Source: Tatumella sp. JGM91
Lineage (GTDB): Bacteria > Pseudomonadota > Gammaproteobacteria > Enterobacterales > Enterobacteriaceae
Length of the DNA: 64,000 nucleotides
Direction of reading: 5' to 3'
NCBI RefSeq assembly: GCF_018257575.1
Contig: NZ_JAERJP010000002.1
Coordinates: 62,001-126,000, forward strand
Every line of letters begins with the position of its first letter. Within the stretch, counting starts at the first letter, position 1. This document shows, piece after piece, positions 10,980-21,748 of this stretch. A program made the translations under genes and the position numbers. The notes under the pieces were generated by a model. It was not told the origin of the DNA. It made no database searches and saw nothing but the letters and a program-made list of their open reading frames with translations.

Positions 10980-11930
10980 TCAGCCTTTACCGTTATTGCG
11001 TTTTGATACCGGCCGGCCAGTCGCCGCACGCCCGGTGGCCGCTCGGCCAGCCGTACTGCGGCCAGAAGCCGGACGGCGGGGAGTACTTTTACTGCCAGCC
11101 TGGCTGTGCTTTTTCACCGCACGACGGATCTGGTTCGCTTTGGTACGACGACGATCTTTTTCGACCGCAAGTTTGGTTTCTGTTTCTTCCGGCATTTCCA
11201 CCAGCTGACGCAGATAATTCACTGAGGTCAGATCCATTTCCATATACCCGCCCCGCGGCAAACCTTTGGGCAGAACGATATCACCATAGCGAACGCGCAT
11301 CAGTCGGCTGACCTGCACACCAACGGCTTCCCATAACCGGCGCACTTCGCGGTTACGCCCTTCGGTCAGGGTTACGTTATACCACTGGTTGAGACCTTCT
11401 CCGCCAGCAAACTTAAGGGTTTTAAACGCAGCAGGACCATCTTCCAGCTGAACACCGACACTTAACTGACGAATTTTATCATCATCAATCTGGCCGAAAA
11501 CGCGGACAGCGTATTCACGCTCCACTTCACGGCTGGGATGCATCAGGCGGTTAGCCAGTTCACCATCGGTGGTAAATAACATTAAGCCACAGGTATTGAC
11601 GTCGAGACGCCCTACCGCTATCCAGCGCGCGCCGTTGAGGCGAGGCAGACGGTCAAACACCGTCGGACGGCCTTCAGGATCGTTACGGGTACATAACTCA
11701 CCTTCCGGTTTGTAGTAAGCCAGCACCCGGCACACTTCGCTGGCACTTTCTGCCACACGTACCAGATGACCATCAATACGGATTTTCAGGGAATTGTTGC
11801 TTTCGACCCGATCACCCAGGCTGGCGATTTTCCCGTCAACACTGACCCGACCGGCGGAGATAATAGCTTCAATTTCACGGCGCGAACCATGTCCGGCACG
11901 TGCTAATACTTTTTGTAACTTTTCGCTCAT
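10980..11930 (-). CDS. rluB: 23S rRNA pseudouridine(2605) synthase
   Basis: RluB converts U2605 of 23S rRNA to pseudouridine. The 316 residues start with an S4 RNA-binding domain ([19 protein letters not shown]), followed by the catalytic core with the Asp in [12 protein letters not shown]. The C-terminal 60 residues are low-complexity and basic, with repeated T-G-R-A-A units; such tails vary in this family. The start is the ATG at 11930. It is convergent with yciK. Confidence 0.95.
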   Translation of the reverse strand: MSEKLQKVLARAGHGSRREIEAIISAGRVSVDGKIASLGDRVESNNSLKIRIDGHLVRVAESASEVCRVLAYYKPEGELCTRNDPEGRPTVFDRLPRLNGARWIAVGRLDVNTCGLMLFTTDGELANRLMHPSREVEREYAVRVFGQIDDDKIRQLSVGVQLEDGPAAFKTLKFAGGEGLNQWYNVTLTEGRNREVRRLWEAVGVQVSRLMRVRYGDIVLPKGLPRGGYMEMDLTSVNYLRQLVEMPEETETKLAVEKDRRRTKANQIRRAVKKHSQAGSKSTPRRPASGRSTAGRAATGRAATGRPVSKRNNGKG

Positions 11931-12098
11931 GGAGCATGCCTCACTGTCGCCTTCCCAGGCCTCAGGTTTAGGGTATATTTAATATTAAAATCAAATACTT
12001 ACGTAAAAACTGACTGCCATTATACAGGATGGCAGTCACAATGTAACGATTTTTATTATTCAGACAGTTGCAGAGCAATGCTCTGAATCATGGATAAA

Positions 12099-12719
12099 TT
12101 AGCGGAACGGATGAGGATCACCGGCACCTTCACGCATAATTTCCGGGGCATCGCCGGTTAAATCAACCACTGTGGTCGGTTGCTGACCGATAGTACCGCC
12201 ATTCAGGATCAGATCGACCTGCTTACCGATACTTAACTGGATCTCTTCCGGATCTGACTCGGCAAAATCATTCCCCGGTAACATAAGTGTGGTGGACATT
12301 AACGGTTCGTTGAGTGCTTCCAGTAATGCCTGAGCTACCGGATGGGAAGTTACGCGCAGACCGATAGTTTTGCGCTTATCATTCATCAAGCGCCGCGGCA
12401 CTTCTTTGGTTGCCTTAAGTAAAAAGGTATAGCACCCCGGGGTATTATTTTTAATTAAGCGGAAGGCACTGTTATCTACCTGAGCATAGGTCGACAGTTC
12501 AGAAAGATCACGACACATCAGTGTAAAATGGTGTGAATCATCCAGCTGACGGAGCCGGCAAATTCTCTCCAGCGCCGACTTATCTTCAAGTTTGCATCCC
12601 AGTGCATAGCCGGAATCGGTCGGATAAACAATCACACCGCCTTTATTCAGATAATCCACCGCCTGACTGATCAGACGTGGTTGTGGATTCTCCGGATGGA
12701 TATAAAAAAACTGACTCAT
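12099..12719 (-). CDS. yciO: YciO, Sua5/YrdC-family protein
   Basis: 206-residue paralogue of the threonylcarbamoyl-AMP synthase TsaC/Sua5. The YrdC nucleotide-binding fold is evident in GGVIVYPTDSGYALGCKL and in the later TTLMLPG block. Whether YciO makes threonylcarbamoyl-AMP for tRNA in this organism cannot be told from sequence. Its ATG overlaps the rnm stop as ATGA, so the two are translationally coupled, as in E. coli. Confidence 0.92.
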   Translation of the reverse strand: MSQFFYIHPENPQPRLISQAVDYLNKGGVIVYPTDSGYALGCKLEDKSALERICRLRQLDDSHHFTLMCRDLSELSTYAQVDNSAFRLIKNNTPGCYTFLLKATKEVPRRLMNDKRKTIGLRVTSHPVAQALLEALNEPLMSTTLMLPGNDFAESDPEEIQLSIGKQVDLILNGGTIGQQPTTVVDLTGDAPEIMREGAGDPHPFR

Positions 12720-13615
12720 ACTTCGCTCCCTGCACCGGTTTGCAACGGTGCACTACTTTGAATTTCCGGAAAACGCAGCCATACCGCTTCAGCACCGGCC
12801 GGTAACCACAGTTTTCGGCCCAGTTCTATCCAGGCGCAAGGCTGATGAAAATCAGATCCCTGAGATGCGGCCAGTCCGTAATCCTGAGCATATCGGGTTA
12901 ACTGCTGGCGTTCATCAGGTGCCTGCTGGCACTGGGCAACTTCCATGGCATCTCCGCCGTGGTCGGCAAAAAATTTCAGCAACCGCTTTAACCATTTTGC
13001 CGATAGATCATAGCGTCCGGGGTGGGCAACCACCGCCCTGCCTCCGGACTGATGGATCGCATCAATTGCCTGTTCTATTGTACACCATTGGGCGGGCACA
13101 TATCCGGTTTTGCCCCGCGCCAGATACTGTTTAAAGACCTGAGCCATGGTGGAGGCTTTACCACACCCGACCAGATAGCGGGCAAAATGGCCACGGGTTA
13201 TCTGCCCTTCCCCCGCCAGTGCACTCGCACCTTGTAACGCGCCGGGGATATTTGCCCGCTCAAGCCTGCGGGCGATCTCTTCAGCTCTCTGCCAGCGTTT
13301 CTGATGCTGGCTATCAAGAAGTGCACAGAGAGCCGGATGATTAATGTCCATCCCCAGACCAACAATATGGATTTCGTGGTTTTCCCATAGTGTTGAAATT
13401 TCCACACCACTCATCAGTTGCAATGGCAACTGATGCCTGGCAATGGCCTGGCGGGCCGGTTCAATCGCATTTGTTGTATCGTGGTCGGTAATAGCCAGCA
13501 CATCGACTCCGCGCTCATGTGCCCTTAACACCAGCTCTTCTGCACTGAGCACTCCGTCGGATGCCCGGGTATGGCTATGTAAATCATACAGCTGAAATGC
13601 CGTTGGTTCTGTCAA
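12716..13615 (-). CDS. rnm: 5'-3' exoribonuclease of the PHP family (RNase AM, YciV/TrpH)
   Basis: PHP-domain nuclease that matures the 5' end of 23S rRNA and degrades oligonucleotides in E. coli. Metal-binding motifs are visible: LYDLHSHTRASDG, AITDHDTT, HIVGLG, AHPGRYD and GSDFHQPC. I place the start at the TTG at 13615. It has GGAG five bases upstream and gives 299 residues, close to the family's 293. The frame is open to 13696, but that would read through the trp promoter on the other strand and adds no conserved sequence. Confidence 0.88.
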   Translation of the reverse strand: MTEPTAFQLYDLHSHTRASDGVLSAEELVLRAHERGVDVLAITDHDTTNAIEPARQAIARHQLPLQLMSGVEISTLWENHEIHIVGLGMDINHPALCALLDSQHQKRWQRAEEIARRLERANIPGALQGASALAGEGQITRGHFARYLVGCGKASTMAQVFKQYLARGKTGYVPAQWCTIEQAIDAIHQSGGRAVVAHPGRYDLSAKWLKRLLKFFADHGGDAMEVAQCQQAPDERQQLTRYAQDYGLAASQGSDFHQPCAWIELGRKLWLPAGAEAVWLRFPEIQSSAPLQTGAGSEV

Positions 13616-13680
13616 ATTAACTCCAATAACTGATCCTTTGTGCGGATACAGGGATTTTAGCAATAACTGGAAAAGATGTA

Positions 13681-13715
13681 TTGACAATCCGCGCATGAAC
13701 CAGTTAACTAGTACA
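13681..13715 (+). promoter_or_regulatory. trp promoter and TrpR operator
   Basis: TTGACA (13681-13686) and TTAACT (13704-13709) are separated by exactly 17 bases, the same boxes and spacing as E. coli trp. The operator palindrome, around GAACCAGTTAACTAGTACA (13697-13715), overlaps the -10 box and keeps the TrpR half-site ACTAGT on one side. The other half has one substitution (ACCAGT). Confidence 0.93.
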
Positions 13716-13739
13716 CAAGTTCAGATAAGGATACTTCTC

Positions 13740-13793
13740 ATGTTGGTTATGACTTTACATTCTTCACGCTGGTGGCGCATGACTCTCCCCTGA
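13740..13793 (+). CDS. trpL: trp operon leader peptide
   Basis: A 17-codon ORF that reads M-L-V-M-T-L-H-S-S-R-W-W-R-M-T-L-P and then stops. The tandem Trp codons (TGG TGG at codons 11-12) are the attenuation sensor. Under Trp shortage the ribosome stalls there and the antiterminator forms; otherwise the hairpin about 50 bases downstream terminates transcription. An AAGGA-type ribosome site lies upstream. Confidence 0.95.
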   Translation: MLVMTLHSSRWWRMTLP

Positions 13794-13844
13794 CCGGGCG
13801 ATGTTGTCGTGCACCGTAAGTGTAACCACAGTGCAGATTTCAGG

Positions 13845-13867
13845 GCCCGCAGAATGCGGGCTTTTTG
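13845..13867 (+). terminator. trp attenuator terminator
   Basis: 6-bp GC stem GCCCGC/GCGGGC with a 5-base loop, then TTTTT, lying 25 bases before trpE. It is placed correctly for transcription attenuation governed by trpL. Confidence 0.92.
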
Positions 13868-13892
13868 TTGAAAAAAATTCAGAGAAATAACC

Positions 13893-15455
13893 ATGGCTAA
13901 AGCAAAACCAGAATTAAAAATTATTACCGGTGATGCCCCCTACAGGGATGACCCGGCCGCGGTTTTCAACCAGCTTTGCGGTGCCCGTCCGGCCACTCTG
14001 CTGCTGGAATCTGCCGATGTGGACAGTAAAGATAACCTGCAAAGTCTGTTAATTACCGATAGCGCTTTAAGGATCAGTGCTATGGGGCAACAGGTTTCGG
14101 TTCAGGCGCTTTCCGAAAATGGTGCCAGCCTGCTTCCCCTGCTGGATGCTGCACTGCCCGCCAGTGTCGATATCCGGGTACGTCCTGATGGTCGCGAATT
14201 CTTTTTTCCGGCGATCGATCCGTTACAGGATGAAGACTCACGCCTGAAATCCGTATCAGTATTTGATGCTCTGCGTTTAATTCCTTCACTGGTAGAACAC
14301 AGTGACCGACACCGTGAATCGGTTATGCTGGGGGGGCTGTTTGCCTATGATTTAGTTGCCGGGTTCGAAACATTACCGGAACTCGATAACCACCAGCGCT
14401 GCCCCGATTATTGCTTTTATCTGGCAGAGACGTTACTGGTCATCGACCACCAGTCGCGGACGGCCAGGCTGCAGGCCAGCGTGTTTACCCCGTCCGCCAG
14501 CGAATTTCAGCGTTTGCAGCAACGTATTCACCAGTTGAATCAGCAAATGCAGCAGCCTGCTGCTGCTCTGGTGGCGAAAAAAGTCGAGCAGATGGAACTG
14601 AACTGTAACCAGAGCGACGAAGTCTATTGCGATGTTGTCAGTAAACTTCAGCATGCCATCCGCATCGGAGAGATTTTTCAGGTTGTTCCGTCGCGCCGTT
14701 TCTCATTACCCTGCCCGTCGCCACTGGCAGCCTACGATACCCTGAAACGCAGCAATCCGAGCCCCTATATGTTCTTTATGCAGGACCGGGATTTCACACT
14801 GTTCGGTGCTTCCCCGGAAAGTTCATTAAAATATTCCGCAGCCTCCCGTCAGATAGAAATTTACCCGATTGCCGGTACCCGTCCCCGCGGACGGAATGCC
14901 GCCGGGGAACTGGATAAAGATCTGGATAGCCGGATTGAGCTGGAAATGCGTACCGACCAGAAAGAACTGGCGGAGCATTTGATGCTGGTCGACCTGGCCC
15001 GTAATGATCTGGCACGGATTTGTGTGCCCGGCAGCCGCCATGTTGCTGACCTGACGAAAGTCGACCGCTACACCTTTGTGATGCACCTGGTCTCCCGGGT
15101 GATCGGCACCCTGCGCGAAGACCTCGATGTGCTACATGCTTACCGCGCCGTCATGAATATGGGGACCCTGAGTGGTGCGCCTAAAGTCAGGGCAATGCAG
15201 CTGATTGCCGAATCAGAAGGTACCCGCCGCGGGTCATACGGCGGCGCTGTCGGCTACTTTACCGGCAGCGGTGACTTTGATACCTGTATTGTTATTCGTT
15301 CAGCCTATGTCGAAGAAGGCATTGCCACAGTACAGGCCGGCGGCGGTGTGGTACTGGATTCGGTCCCCCAGGCGGAAGCCGACGAAAGCCGCAATAAGGC
15401 ACGCGCAGTATTACGCGCCATTGCGACAGCTCATCACTGTAAGGAGATTTTCTGA
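13893..15455 (+). CDS. trpE: Anthranilate synthase component I
   Basis: TrpE turns chorismate into anthranilate using ammonia delivered by TrpG. The 520 residues match the enterobacterial length. Chorismate-binding signatures are present, such as [40 protein letters not shown] and [11 protein letters not shown]. The N-terminal region holds the Trp feedback site typical of the family (LLLESAD). The stop overlaps the trpG start by one base (TGATG), indicating translational coupling. Confidence 0.97.
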   Translation: MAKAKPELKIITGDAPYRDDPAAVFNQLCGARPATLLLESADVDSKDNLQSLLITDSALRISAMGQQVSVQALSENGASLLPLLDAALPASVDIRVRPDGREFFFPAIDPLQDEDSRLKSVSVFDALRLIPSLVEHSDRHRESVMLGGLFAYDLVAGFETLPELDNHQRCPDYCFYLAETLLVIDHQSRTARLQASVFTPSASEFQRLQQRIHQLNQQMQQPAAALVAKKVEQMELNCNQSDEVYCDVVSKLQHAIRIGEIFQVVPSRRFSLPCPSPLAAYDTLKRSNPSPYMFFMQDRDFTLFGASPESSLKYSAASRQIEIYPIAGTRPRGRNAAGELDKDLDSRIELEMRTDQKELAEHLMLVDLARNDLARICVPGSRHVADLTKVDRYTFVMHLVSRVIGTLREDLDVLHAYRAVMNMGTLSGAPKVRAMQLIAESEGTRRGSYGGAVGYFTGSGDFDTCIVIRSAYVEEGIATVQAGGGVVLDSVPQAEADESRNKARAVLRAIATAHHCKEIF

Positions 15456-16036
15456 TGGCTGATATTTTACTGCTGGATAACTTTGATTCATTTACCTATA
15501 ACCTGGTCGATCAGTTACGTACTTTTGGTCACCGCGTGATGGTGTACCGTAACAGTCTGCCTGTCGAAACACTGCTCGAACAGCTGCGCAGTATGGAAAA
15601 TCCGGTACTGATGCTTTCTCCGGGGCCGGGGGCACCTGCTGATGCGGGGTCAATGCCTGCGCTACTGGCTGCAGTGCGCGGAAAAGTACCGGTTATCGGT
15701 ATCTGCCTCGGTCACCAGGCGATTGTTGAGAGTTATGGCGGCACTGTCGGCCAGGCGGGTGAAATACTGCATGGTAAAGCATCGGCTATCAGTCATGACG
15801 GCCAGGAAATGTTCAGTGGCTTACCTGACCCGTTACCTGTCGCCCGTTACCATTCGCTGGTCGGCAGCAATATTCCGCCGGATCTCACCGTAAACGCCAC
15901 CTTTAACGGTATGGTGATGGCCATCCGTCATGATGAAGATAAAGTCTGTGGTTTTCAGTTCCATCCTGAGTCAATTCTGACGACACGGGGAGCAACATTA
16001 CTGGAACAGACCCTCAGCTGGGCGCTTAGCGACTAA
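15455..16036 (+). CDS. trpG: Anthranilate synthase component II (glutamine amidotransferase)
   Basis: Class I glutamine amidotransferase of 193 residues that supplies ammonia to TrpE. The oxyanion-hole motif LSPGPGAP, the nucleophile in GICLGHQAI (Cys), and the His/Glu dyad in FQFHPESI are all present. It is a separate gene: in E. coli this domain is fused to TrpD, whereas here a stop and a new ribosome site intervene. It is coupled to trpE by a one-base overlap. Confidence 0.97.
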   Translation: MADILLLDNFDSFTYNLVDQLRTFGHRVMVYRNSLPVETLLEQLRSMENPVLMLSPGPGAPADAGSMPALLAAVRGKVPVIGICLGHQAIVESYGGTVGQAGEILHGKASAISHDGQEMFSGLPDPLPVARYHSLVGSNIPPDLTVNATFNGMVMAIRHDEDKVCGFQFHPESILTTRGATLLEQTLSWALSD

Positions 16037-16047
16037 AGGATTTGCCG

Positions 16048-17046
16048 ATGCAACAGATTCTGGAACAACTCTATCAGGGAAAAAATATTGACCGGCAACA
16101 AAGCGAGCGGCTTTTCTCTGCCATCATCACCGGTGAAATGGATCCCGTCTCGCTGGGTGCCGCATTGATCGCCATGAAAGTGCGGGGCGAAACTCCCGAT
16201 GAAATTGCCGGAGCCGCCACAGCCTTACTGGATAACGCACGCCCTTTCCCGCGGCCTGACTATCTGTTTGCCGATATTGTCGGTACCGGCGGTGACGGCA
16301 GTAACAGTATCAATATTTCAACCGCCAGTGCTTTTGTCGCAGCGGCCTGTGGTCTGAAGGTCGCTAAACATGGCAACCGCAGCGTATCCAGTAAATCCGG
16401 GTCTTCGGACCTGCTGGCGGCGTTTGGTATTAACCTCGATATGACAGCGGAAAATGCCCGCGCGGCACTGGACCAACAGAACCTCTGTTTTCTGTTCGCC
16501 CCTCAGTACCACAGTGGTTTTCGCTATGCGATGCCGGTACGCAAGCAGTTACAGACACGGACACTGTTTAATGTGCTCGGGCCGCTGATTAACCCTGCCC
16601 GGCCGCCATTGGCACTGATCGGCGTTTACAGCCCGCAGTTAATTCAGCCGGTGGCCGAAACGCTGAAAGTGCTGGGTTATCGCCGCGCGGCCGTGGTACA
16701 TGGCGGCGGGATGGACGAAATAGCGATCCATGCGCCGACACAGGTGGCAGAATTACGCGACGGGGAAATCACCCGCTATGACATCAGTCCGCCGGACTTC
16801 GGGCTGGAATTCCATGAAAAAGAGTCGCTGGCGGGCGGTACGCCTCAGGAAAATCGTGATATTTTACGTCAGTTACTGCAGGGTAATGGTCAGACGGCTC
16901 ACGAACAGGCTATTGCAATTAATGTCGCGATGCTGATGAAATTATTCGGTAATGAAGATTTACGCCATAACGCTGAACAGGCTATTGCCATGATCCGCAG
17001 TGGCCGGGCGTATGAGTTAGTCACTGCACTGGCAGCAAGAGGATAA
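16048..17046 (+). CDS. trpD: Anthranilate phosphoribosyltransferase
   Basis: TrpD joins anthranilate to PRPP. The protein has 332 residues from the ATG at 16048, preceded by AAGGA at seven bases; an in-frame TTG six bases earlier is less likely. The PRPP-binding GTGGDG and substrate motifs [15 protein letters not shown] and [10 protein letters not shown] are intact. It is a stand-alone enzyme, unlike the TrpGD fusion of E. coli, and lies 11 bases after trpG. Confidence 0.96.
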   Translation: MQQILEQLYQGKNIDRQQSERLFSAIITGEMDPVSLGAALIAMKVRGETPDEIAGAATALLDNARPFPRPDYLFADIVGTGGDGSNSINISTASAFVAAACGLKVAKHGNRSVSSKSGSSDLLAAFGINLDMTAENARAALDQQNLCFLFAPQYHSGFRYAMPVRKQLQTRTLFNVLGPLINPARPPLALIGVYSPQLIQPVAETLKVLGYRRAAVVHGGGMDEIAIHAPTQVAELRDGEITRYDISPPDFGLEFHEKESLAGGTPQENRDILRQLLQGNGQTAHEQAIAINVAMLMKLFGNEDLRHNAEQAIAMIRSGRAYELVTALAARG

Positions 17047-17048
17047 TC

Positions 17049-18410
17049 ATGAAGGGTACCGTTTTAGAAAAAATAGTTGCAGATAAAGCTCTCTGGCTGG
17101 CAGCGCGTAAAGCACGACAACCCCTTTCAGACTTTCAACAGGCGCTGGTGCCTTCGGCGCGTAATTTCTACCAGGCATTACAGCGTGATAAGAGTGCCTT
17201 TATTCTGGAATGTAAGAAAGCCTCACCGTCAAAGGGGCTGATTCGCGAAGACTTCGACCCTGCAGCGATTGCTGCCGTTTACCGTGACTACGCTTCTGCA
17301 GTTTCGGTTCTGACCGATGAGAAATACTTTCAGGGCAATTTTGAATTTTTACCTGAAGTCAGTGCCGCTATTACTCAGCCTGTCCTGTGCAAAGATTTTA
17401 TTATTGACCCTTATCAAATCTATCTGGCCCGCTATTATCAGGCCGATGCCATTTTACTGATGTTGTCGGTACTGGATGATCAGCAGTATCAGGCTCTGGC
17501 CGATGTTGCCCATTCGCTGAATATGGGGGTACTGACCGAAATCAGTAACCAGCAGGAGCTGGATCGGGCGCTTAAGCTGAAACCACGGGTCGCAGGAATC
17601 AATAATCGTGACCTGCGCGACCTGTCAATTGATTTAGATAAGACCCGTCAGCTGGCACCGCAATTGCCTCAGGACACCATTGTGATCAGTGAGTCCGGTA
17701 TTTATGACTACCAGCAGATTGCTGAACTGCGCCGTTATGCCAATGGCTTCCTGATAGGTTCTTCATTAATGTCAGAAGACAACCTGGCGGTGGCGGTTCG
17801 CCGGGTATTGATCGGTGATAACAAAGTCTGCGGACTGACCCGCAGTGAAGATGCCGCAGCCGCATGGCAAGCCGGTGCGGTTTATGGCGGAATCATCTTT
17901 GCACAGGGCTCACCACGCCAGGTCAGCCTCCGTCAGGCGGAGGAAATTGTTGCAGCTGCTCCGTTGAAGTTTGTCGGAGTCTTCCGAGACCAGCCGGCCG
18001 AAGAGGTGGCCGGTATCGCCAGCCATTTGCGGTTGAGTGCTGTTCAGCTACATGGCAGTGAATCGGCTGAATTTATTGCTGCGCTGCGTCAGCAGTTACC
18101 GTCACAGATTGCTATCTGGAAGGCTTTCAGTATCAGCGACCATCTGCCGGAGCGTAACCTGCCTGATACGGATCGTTATCTGTTTGATAACGGTAACGGC
18201 GGCAGCGGTCAGCGTTTTGACTGGTCACTGCTGCAAGGACAGGACTTACATAATGTTATGCTGGCCGGCGGGCTGAATGCGGAAAACTGTGCAGAAGCGG
18301 CCCTGACCGGCTGTGCCGGTCTGGATTTTAATTCCGGTGTTGAAACTGCTCCCGGCATCAAGGATCCGAAAAAACTGGCGGACGTTTTCCGGCAATTACG
18401 AGCTTACTAA
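17049..18410 (+). CDS. trpC: Bifunctional indole-3-glycerol phosphate synthase / phosphoribosylanthranilate isomerase
   Basis: A 453-residue fusion of two TIM barrels. Residues 1 to about 255 are the IGP synthase (TrpC: ECKKASPSKGLI, LCKDFIIDPYQI, ISESGIY). The rest is the PRA isomerase (TrpF: KVCGLTRSEDA, VGVFRDQ, LAGGLNAEN, LDFNSGVE). The fusion is the enterobacterial arrangement. It begins three bases after the trpD stop. Confidence 0.97.
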   Translation: MKGTVLEKIVADKALWLAARKARQPLSDFQQALVPSARNFYQALQRDKSAFILECKKASPSKGLIREDFDPAAIAAVYRDYASAVSVLTDEKYFQGNFEFLPEVSAAITQPVLCKDFIIDPYQIYLARYYQADAILLMLSVLDDQQYQALADVAHSLNMGVLTEISNQQELDRALKLKPRVAGINNRDLRDLSIDLDKTRQLAPQLPQDTIVISESGIYDYQQIAELRRYANGFLIGSSLMSEDNLAVAVRRVLIGDNKVCGLTRSEDAAAAWQAGAVYGGIIFAQGSPRQVSLRQAEEIVAAAPLKFVGVFRDQPAEEVAGIASHLRLSAVQLHGSESAEFIAALRQQLPSQIAIWKAFSISDHLPERNLPDTDRYLFDNGNGGSGQRFDWSLLQGQDLHNVMLAGGLNAENCAEAALTGCAGLDFNSGVETAPGIKDPKKLADVFRQLRAY

Positions 18411-18447
18411 TCAGGATGCGTCATCTGACGATACAGGAAATTGAGCT

Positions 18448-19638
18448 ATGACTTTACTGAACCCCTATTTTGGTGAATTTGGCGGGATGTATGTTCCGCA
18501 AATTCTGATGCCGGCACTCAGCCAGCTGGAAGAAGCTTTTGTCAGTGCCCAGCGTGATCCTGAGTTCCAGGCTGAGTTTGTGCGACTGTTAAAAGACTAC
18601 GCCGGACGACCGACTGCGCTGACCCTGTGCCGGAATATTACCGAAGGTACCCGTACCCGCCTCTACCTGAAACGCGAAGATTTATTACACGGCGGTGCTC
18701 ACAAAACAAATCAGGTGCTGGGACAGGCATTACTGGCGAAACGGATGGGCAAAAACGAGATTATCGCGGAAACCGGGGCCGGACAACATGGTGTTGCTTC
18801 TGCCATTGCCTGTGCCTTACTGGGTATGAAATGCCGGATTTATATGGGCGCCAAAGATGTGGAACGTCAGTCGCCGAATGTATTCAGAATGCGCCTGATG
18901 GGTGCAGAAGTCATTCCGGTACACAGTGGTTCAGCCACCCTGAAAGATGCCTGTAATGAGGCTCTGCGCGACTGGTCTGGCAGTTACGAGACCGCACACT
19001 ATATGCTGGGTACCGCGGCTGGCCCGCACCCGTTCCCGACTATCGTCCGTGAATTTCAGCGTATGATTGGCGAAGAGACCCGCGTACAGATTATGGAACA
19101 CGAAGGCCGTCTGCCTGATGCGGTGATTGCCTGCGTGGGTGGCGGATCCAATGCTATCGGAATGTTCGCTGATTTTATTGATGAATCTTCTGTCGGGCTG
19201 ATTGGCGTCGAACCGGCGGGACTCGGCATTGAATCCGGACAACATGGTGCGCCGTTAAAACACGGTAAAACCGGTATCTATTTCGGTATGAAGGCACCCA
19301 TGATGCGTACAGAAGACGGGCAGATTGAAGAGTCTTATTCCATTTCTGCCGGACTCGACTTCCCGTCAGTCGGCCCGCAACATGCCTGGCTGAACAGTAT
19401 CGGCCGCGCAGATTATGTTTCAGTTACCGATGATGAAGCTCTGGAAGCATTTAAAGATCTGTCACGCCACGAAGGTATTATCCCGGCGCTGGAATCCTCC
19501 CATGCGCTGGCCCATGCGCTGAAAATGGCCCGTCAGGCGCCGGAAAAAGAACAATTACTGGTTGTTAACCTCTCAGGCCGCGGTGATAAAGACATATTTA
19601 CGGTGCATGATATTCTGCAGCAGCGAGGAGAAATCTGA
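18448..19638 (+). CDS. trpB: Tryptophan synthase beta chain
   Basis: PLP enzyme that condenses indole with serine to give tryptophan. It has 396 residues, as expected. The PLP lysine lies in [15 protein letters not shown], the phosphate-binding loop is GGGSNAIG, and [11 protein letters not shown] is conserved. The gene is preceded by ACAGGAAATT, and its stop overlaps the trpA start (TGATG), coupling synthesis of the two subunits. Confidence 0.98.
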   Translation: MTLLNPYFGEFGGMYVPQILMPALSQLEEAFVSAQRDPEFQAEFVRLLKDYAGRPTALTLCRNITEGTRTRLYLKREDLLHGGAHKTNQVLGQALLAKRMGKNEIIAETGAGQHGVASAIACALLGMKCRIYMGAKDVERQSPNVFRMRLMGAEVIPVHSGSATLKDACNEALRDWSGSYETAHYMLGTAAGPHPFPTIVREFQRMIGEETRVQIMEHEGRLPDAVIACVGGGSNAIGMFADFIDESSVGLIGVEPAGLGIESGQHGAPLKHGKTGIYFGMKAPMMRTEDGQIEESYSISAGLDFPSVGPQHAWLNSIGRADYVSVTDDEALEAFKDLSRHEGIIPALESSHALAHALKMARQAPEKEQLLVVNLSGRGDKDIFTVHDILQQRGEI

Positions 19639-20441
19639 TGGAACGTTATTCTGCTTTATTTAATCGCCTGGCTGAGCGTAAAGAAGGTGCTTTTGTGCCA
19701 TTTGTCACGCTGGGAGATCCGGGGGCTGAGTTATCGCTGCAAATTATCGATGCGCTGGTCGCCGGAGGGGCGGATGCCCTGGAGCTGGGTTTCCCGTTCT
19801 CTGATCCCCTGGCTGACGGCCCGACAATTCAGGCGGCCAACCTGCGCGCTTTCAGCGCTGGGATGGACAGCAACAAAAGCTTCGATATTATCACTCAGGT
19901 ACGTAATAAATATCCGGATCTGCCGATTGGCTTGTTAATTTACGCGAATCTGGTTTTCAGTCCCGGCATTGATGCGTTTTATGCCCGCTGCCAGCAAGCC
20001 GGTGTCGATTCGGTTCTGGTCGCTGATGTCCCCATGGAGGAGTCACAGCCCTTCCGTCAGGCAGCAATGCGGCACCATATTGCGCCAATCTTTGTCTGCC
20101 CGCCGAATGCCAGTGATGATTTATTACGTGAAATCGCATCTCACGGCCGCGGATATACTTATCTGTTATCCCGTGCCGGTGTCACCGGTACCGAACATAA
20201 AGCCGCCCTGCCGTTGCAGCATATAATCAGCAAACTGCATGAGTACCATGCAGCCCCCCCGATTCAGGGCTTCGGTATTTCTGAACCTTCTCAGGTGAAG
20301 GAATCTATCGCTTCCGGTGCTGCAGGGGCAATATCCGGTTCTGCCGTCGTCAGAATTATCGAACAGAACCTGCAACAGCCCGCCATAATGCTGAAAAAAC
20401 TGACCGACTTTGCTGCCTCATTAAAAGCGGCCACCCGCTGA
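19638..20441 (+). CDS. trpA: Tryptophan synthase alpha chain
   Basis: TIM-barrel subunit that cleaves indole-3-glycerol phosphate to indole, which is channelled to TrpB. It is 267 residues. The catalytic Glu lies in [16 protein letters not shown] and the catalytic Asp in [11 protein letters not shown]; the phosphate site is [10 protein letters not shown] and [12 protein letters not shown]. Last gene of the operon, followed by a strong terminator. Confidence 0.98.
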   Translation: MERYSALFNRLAERKEGAFVPFVTLGDPGAELSLQIIDALVAGGADALELGFPFSDPLADGPTIQAANLRAFSAGMDSNKSFDIITQVRNKYPDLPIGLLIYANLVFSPGIDAFYARCQQAGVDSVLVADVPMEESQPFRQAAMRHHIAPIFVCPPNASDDLLREIASHGRGYTYLLSRAGVTGTEHKAALPLQHIISKLHEYHAAPPIQGFGISEPSQVKESIASGAAGAISGSAVVRIIEQNLQQPAIMLKKLTDFAASLKAATR

Positions 20442-20463
20442 TAGCCCTTTTCTCCGACAGACA

Positions 20464-20486
20464 GGCACCCCGCGGTGCCTTTTTTG
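20464..20486 (+). terminator. Rho-independent terminator of the trp operon
   Basis: GGCACC/GGTGCC stem with a CCGC-containing loop and a run of T directly after it, about 20 bases past the trpA stop. Confidence 0.9.
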
Positions 20487-20577
20487 GCAACAAAACTGGT
20501 AGATTAAAAATTTAGGATTACACTATAAGTGTACCGGAAAATCCCGGCATAACCTTTATTATACAGGGAGGCAGTAA

Positions 20578-20892
20578 ATGAAGTTTATTAAGGTATTAGC
20601 CAGTGCAGTACTGGCATCAGTGGTGGCATTATCATTAACTGCCTGTGCGCCCGGCCCGAAAAAAGAAGGTACCGGTGGTTATATTGATGACACCGTGATC
20701 ACCACCAAAGTCAAAGCTCAGTTACTGGGTACCAAAGAACTCAGATCGACCGAAATTAAAGTCGAAACATTTAAAGGACGTGTGCAACTCAGTGGTTTTG
20801 TGTCCAACCTGCAAACAGCAAGCCGTGCAGTTGAAGTTGCCCGCAGAGTGCCTGGTGTCACCTCGGTGGTTGATAATATGCAGATCAAATAG
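20578..20892 (+). CDS. BON-domain lipoprotein
   Basis: A 104-residue lipoprotein. The first 23 residues form a signal peptide with the lipobox LTAC, cleaved before Cys23. The rest is a single BON domain (VITTKVKAQLLG, then GRVQLSGFVSN and VVDNMQIK), like one half of OsmY. BON domains are thought to bind phospholipid or the envelope. It probably helps envelope stability, but a specific role is not known. The start has GGGAGG upstream, and a clear terminator follows. It stands where E. coli has yciG and relatives. Confidence 0.85.
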   Translation: MKFIKVLASAVLASVVALSLTACAPGPKKEGTGGYIDDTVITTKVKAQLLGTKELRSTEIKVETFKGRVQLSGFVSNLQTASRAVEVARRVPGVTSVVDNMQIK

Positions 20893-20909
20893 CTGAACTG
20901 TATTACAGA

Positions 20910-20933
20910 AAAAGCGCAGCAATGCGCTTTTCC
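20910..20933 (+). terminator. Terminator of the BON lipoprotein gene
   Basis: 9-bp stem AAAAGCGCA/TGCGCTTTT with a GCAA tetraloop, starting 18 bases after the stop. Confidence 0.85.
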
Positions 20934-21115
20934 TTATTCTGCCCCCGATGTTCCTTTGTATCCCCCCTGCAAAAATCACCCTGACTGACTTTATTCGGCT
21001 GCCGGTATATATCATCGCCGATGAAAACAAAGCGCCCGATACAGAGTATCGGGCGTATCGGAAATAATGTTTTATTCAGCAATATCCGTCCCTGCGAATA
21101 ACGCAGGCAAGGTAC

Positions 21116-21748
21116 TCAGAAGCTGTAACCTACACCGAAGAAGAAGACCCACGGATTAATGTTAGTTTTGATGCTTTGCTGATCGCCATTGGCTTTGAAT
21201 TTCACTTTGGTATTAATGTCCATGTACCACAGGGATGTATTCAGCATCCAGTGCTGATTAATCTGGTAGTCCATACCCAGTTGTCCGGCCACGCCCCAGG
21301 AGTCCTTCACATGCAGATCAGATAAACCCGCCGCGCGTCCGGTGTCATTGAATTTGTTATTAAAGAAGGTCGTGTAGTTAACACCGATACCGGCATAAGG
21401 CTGGAATTTAGAGCTATTATCCAGGAAGTAATACTGGGCCATCAGTGTCGGCGGTAACTGGTGAACGGTGGCCAGAGTGCCCGTCGGCCCCAGTCCGACC
21501 TTGTGGCGGAAAGGCGTGGCTGCCAGTAATTCAACACCAATATGGTCCGTCGCCATATAAGTAAAAGTCAATCCCAGCTGGGTATTGTTACTGACATTAA
21601 ATTCACCTAAGCCCAGCACATTATCAGAACCCCCGGTCGGCCGGACAGTTGCGCTGCCAGCCCTGATAAAGAAGTCACCTGCCTGGTGAGCTGACGCTGC
21701 TGCCGGTAACAGTGCTGCCAGTAATAATGCAATTTTTCCGATTTTCAT
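21116..21748 (-). CDS. ompW: Outer membrane protein W
   Basis: Eight-stranded beta-barrel outer membrane protein with a hydrophobic pore, linked in E. coli to small hydrophobic molecules and anaerobic adaptation. It is 210 residues from the ATG at 21748, which has GGAG at a good distance; the frame extends to 21799 without support. The signal peptide ends ALLPAAASA. The barrel alternates aromatic and polar residues and ends in F-F-G-V-G-Y-S-F, with the terminal Phe needed for BAM recognition. An FNR box lies upstream. Confidence 0.94.
   Translation of the reverse strand: MKIGKIALLLAALLPAAASAHQAGDFFIRAGSATVRPTGGSDNVLGLGEFNVSNNTQLGLTFTYMATDHIGVELLAATPFRHKVGLGPTGTLATVHQLPPTLMAQYYFLDNSSKFQPYAGIGVNYTTFFNNKFNDTGRAAGLSDLHVKDSWGVAGQLGMDYQINQHWMLNTSLWYMDINTKVKFKANGDQQSIKTNINPWVFFFGVGYSF

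Noticed and set aside
10980-11200. Repeated T-G-R-A-A units at the RluB C-terminus as a novel repeat
   Set aside because: Basic low-complexity tails of variable length are common in RluB proteins.
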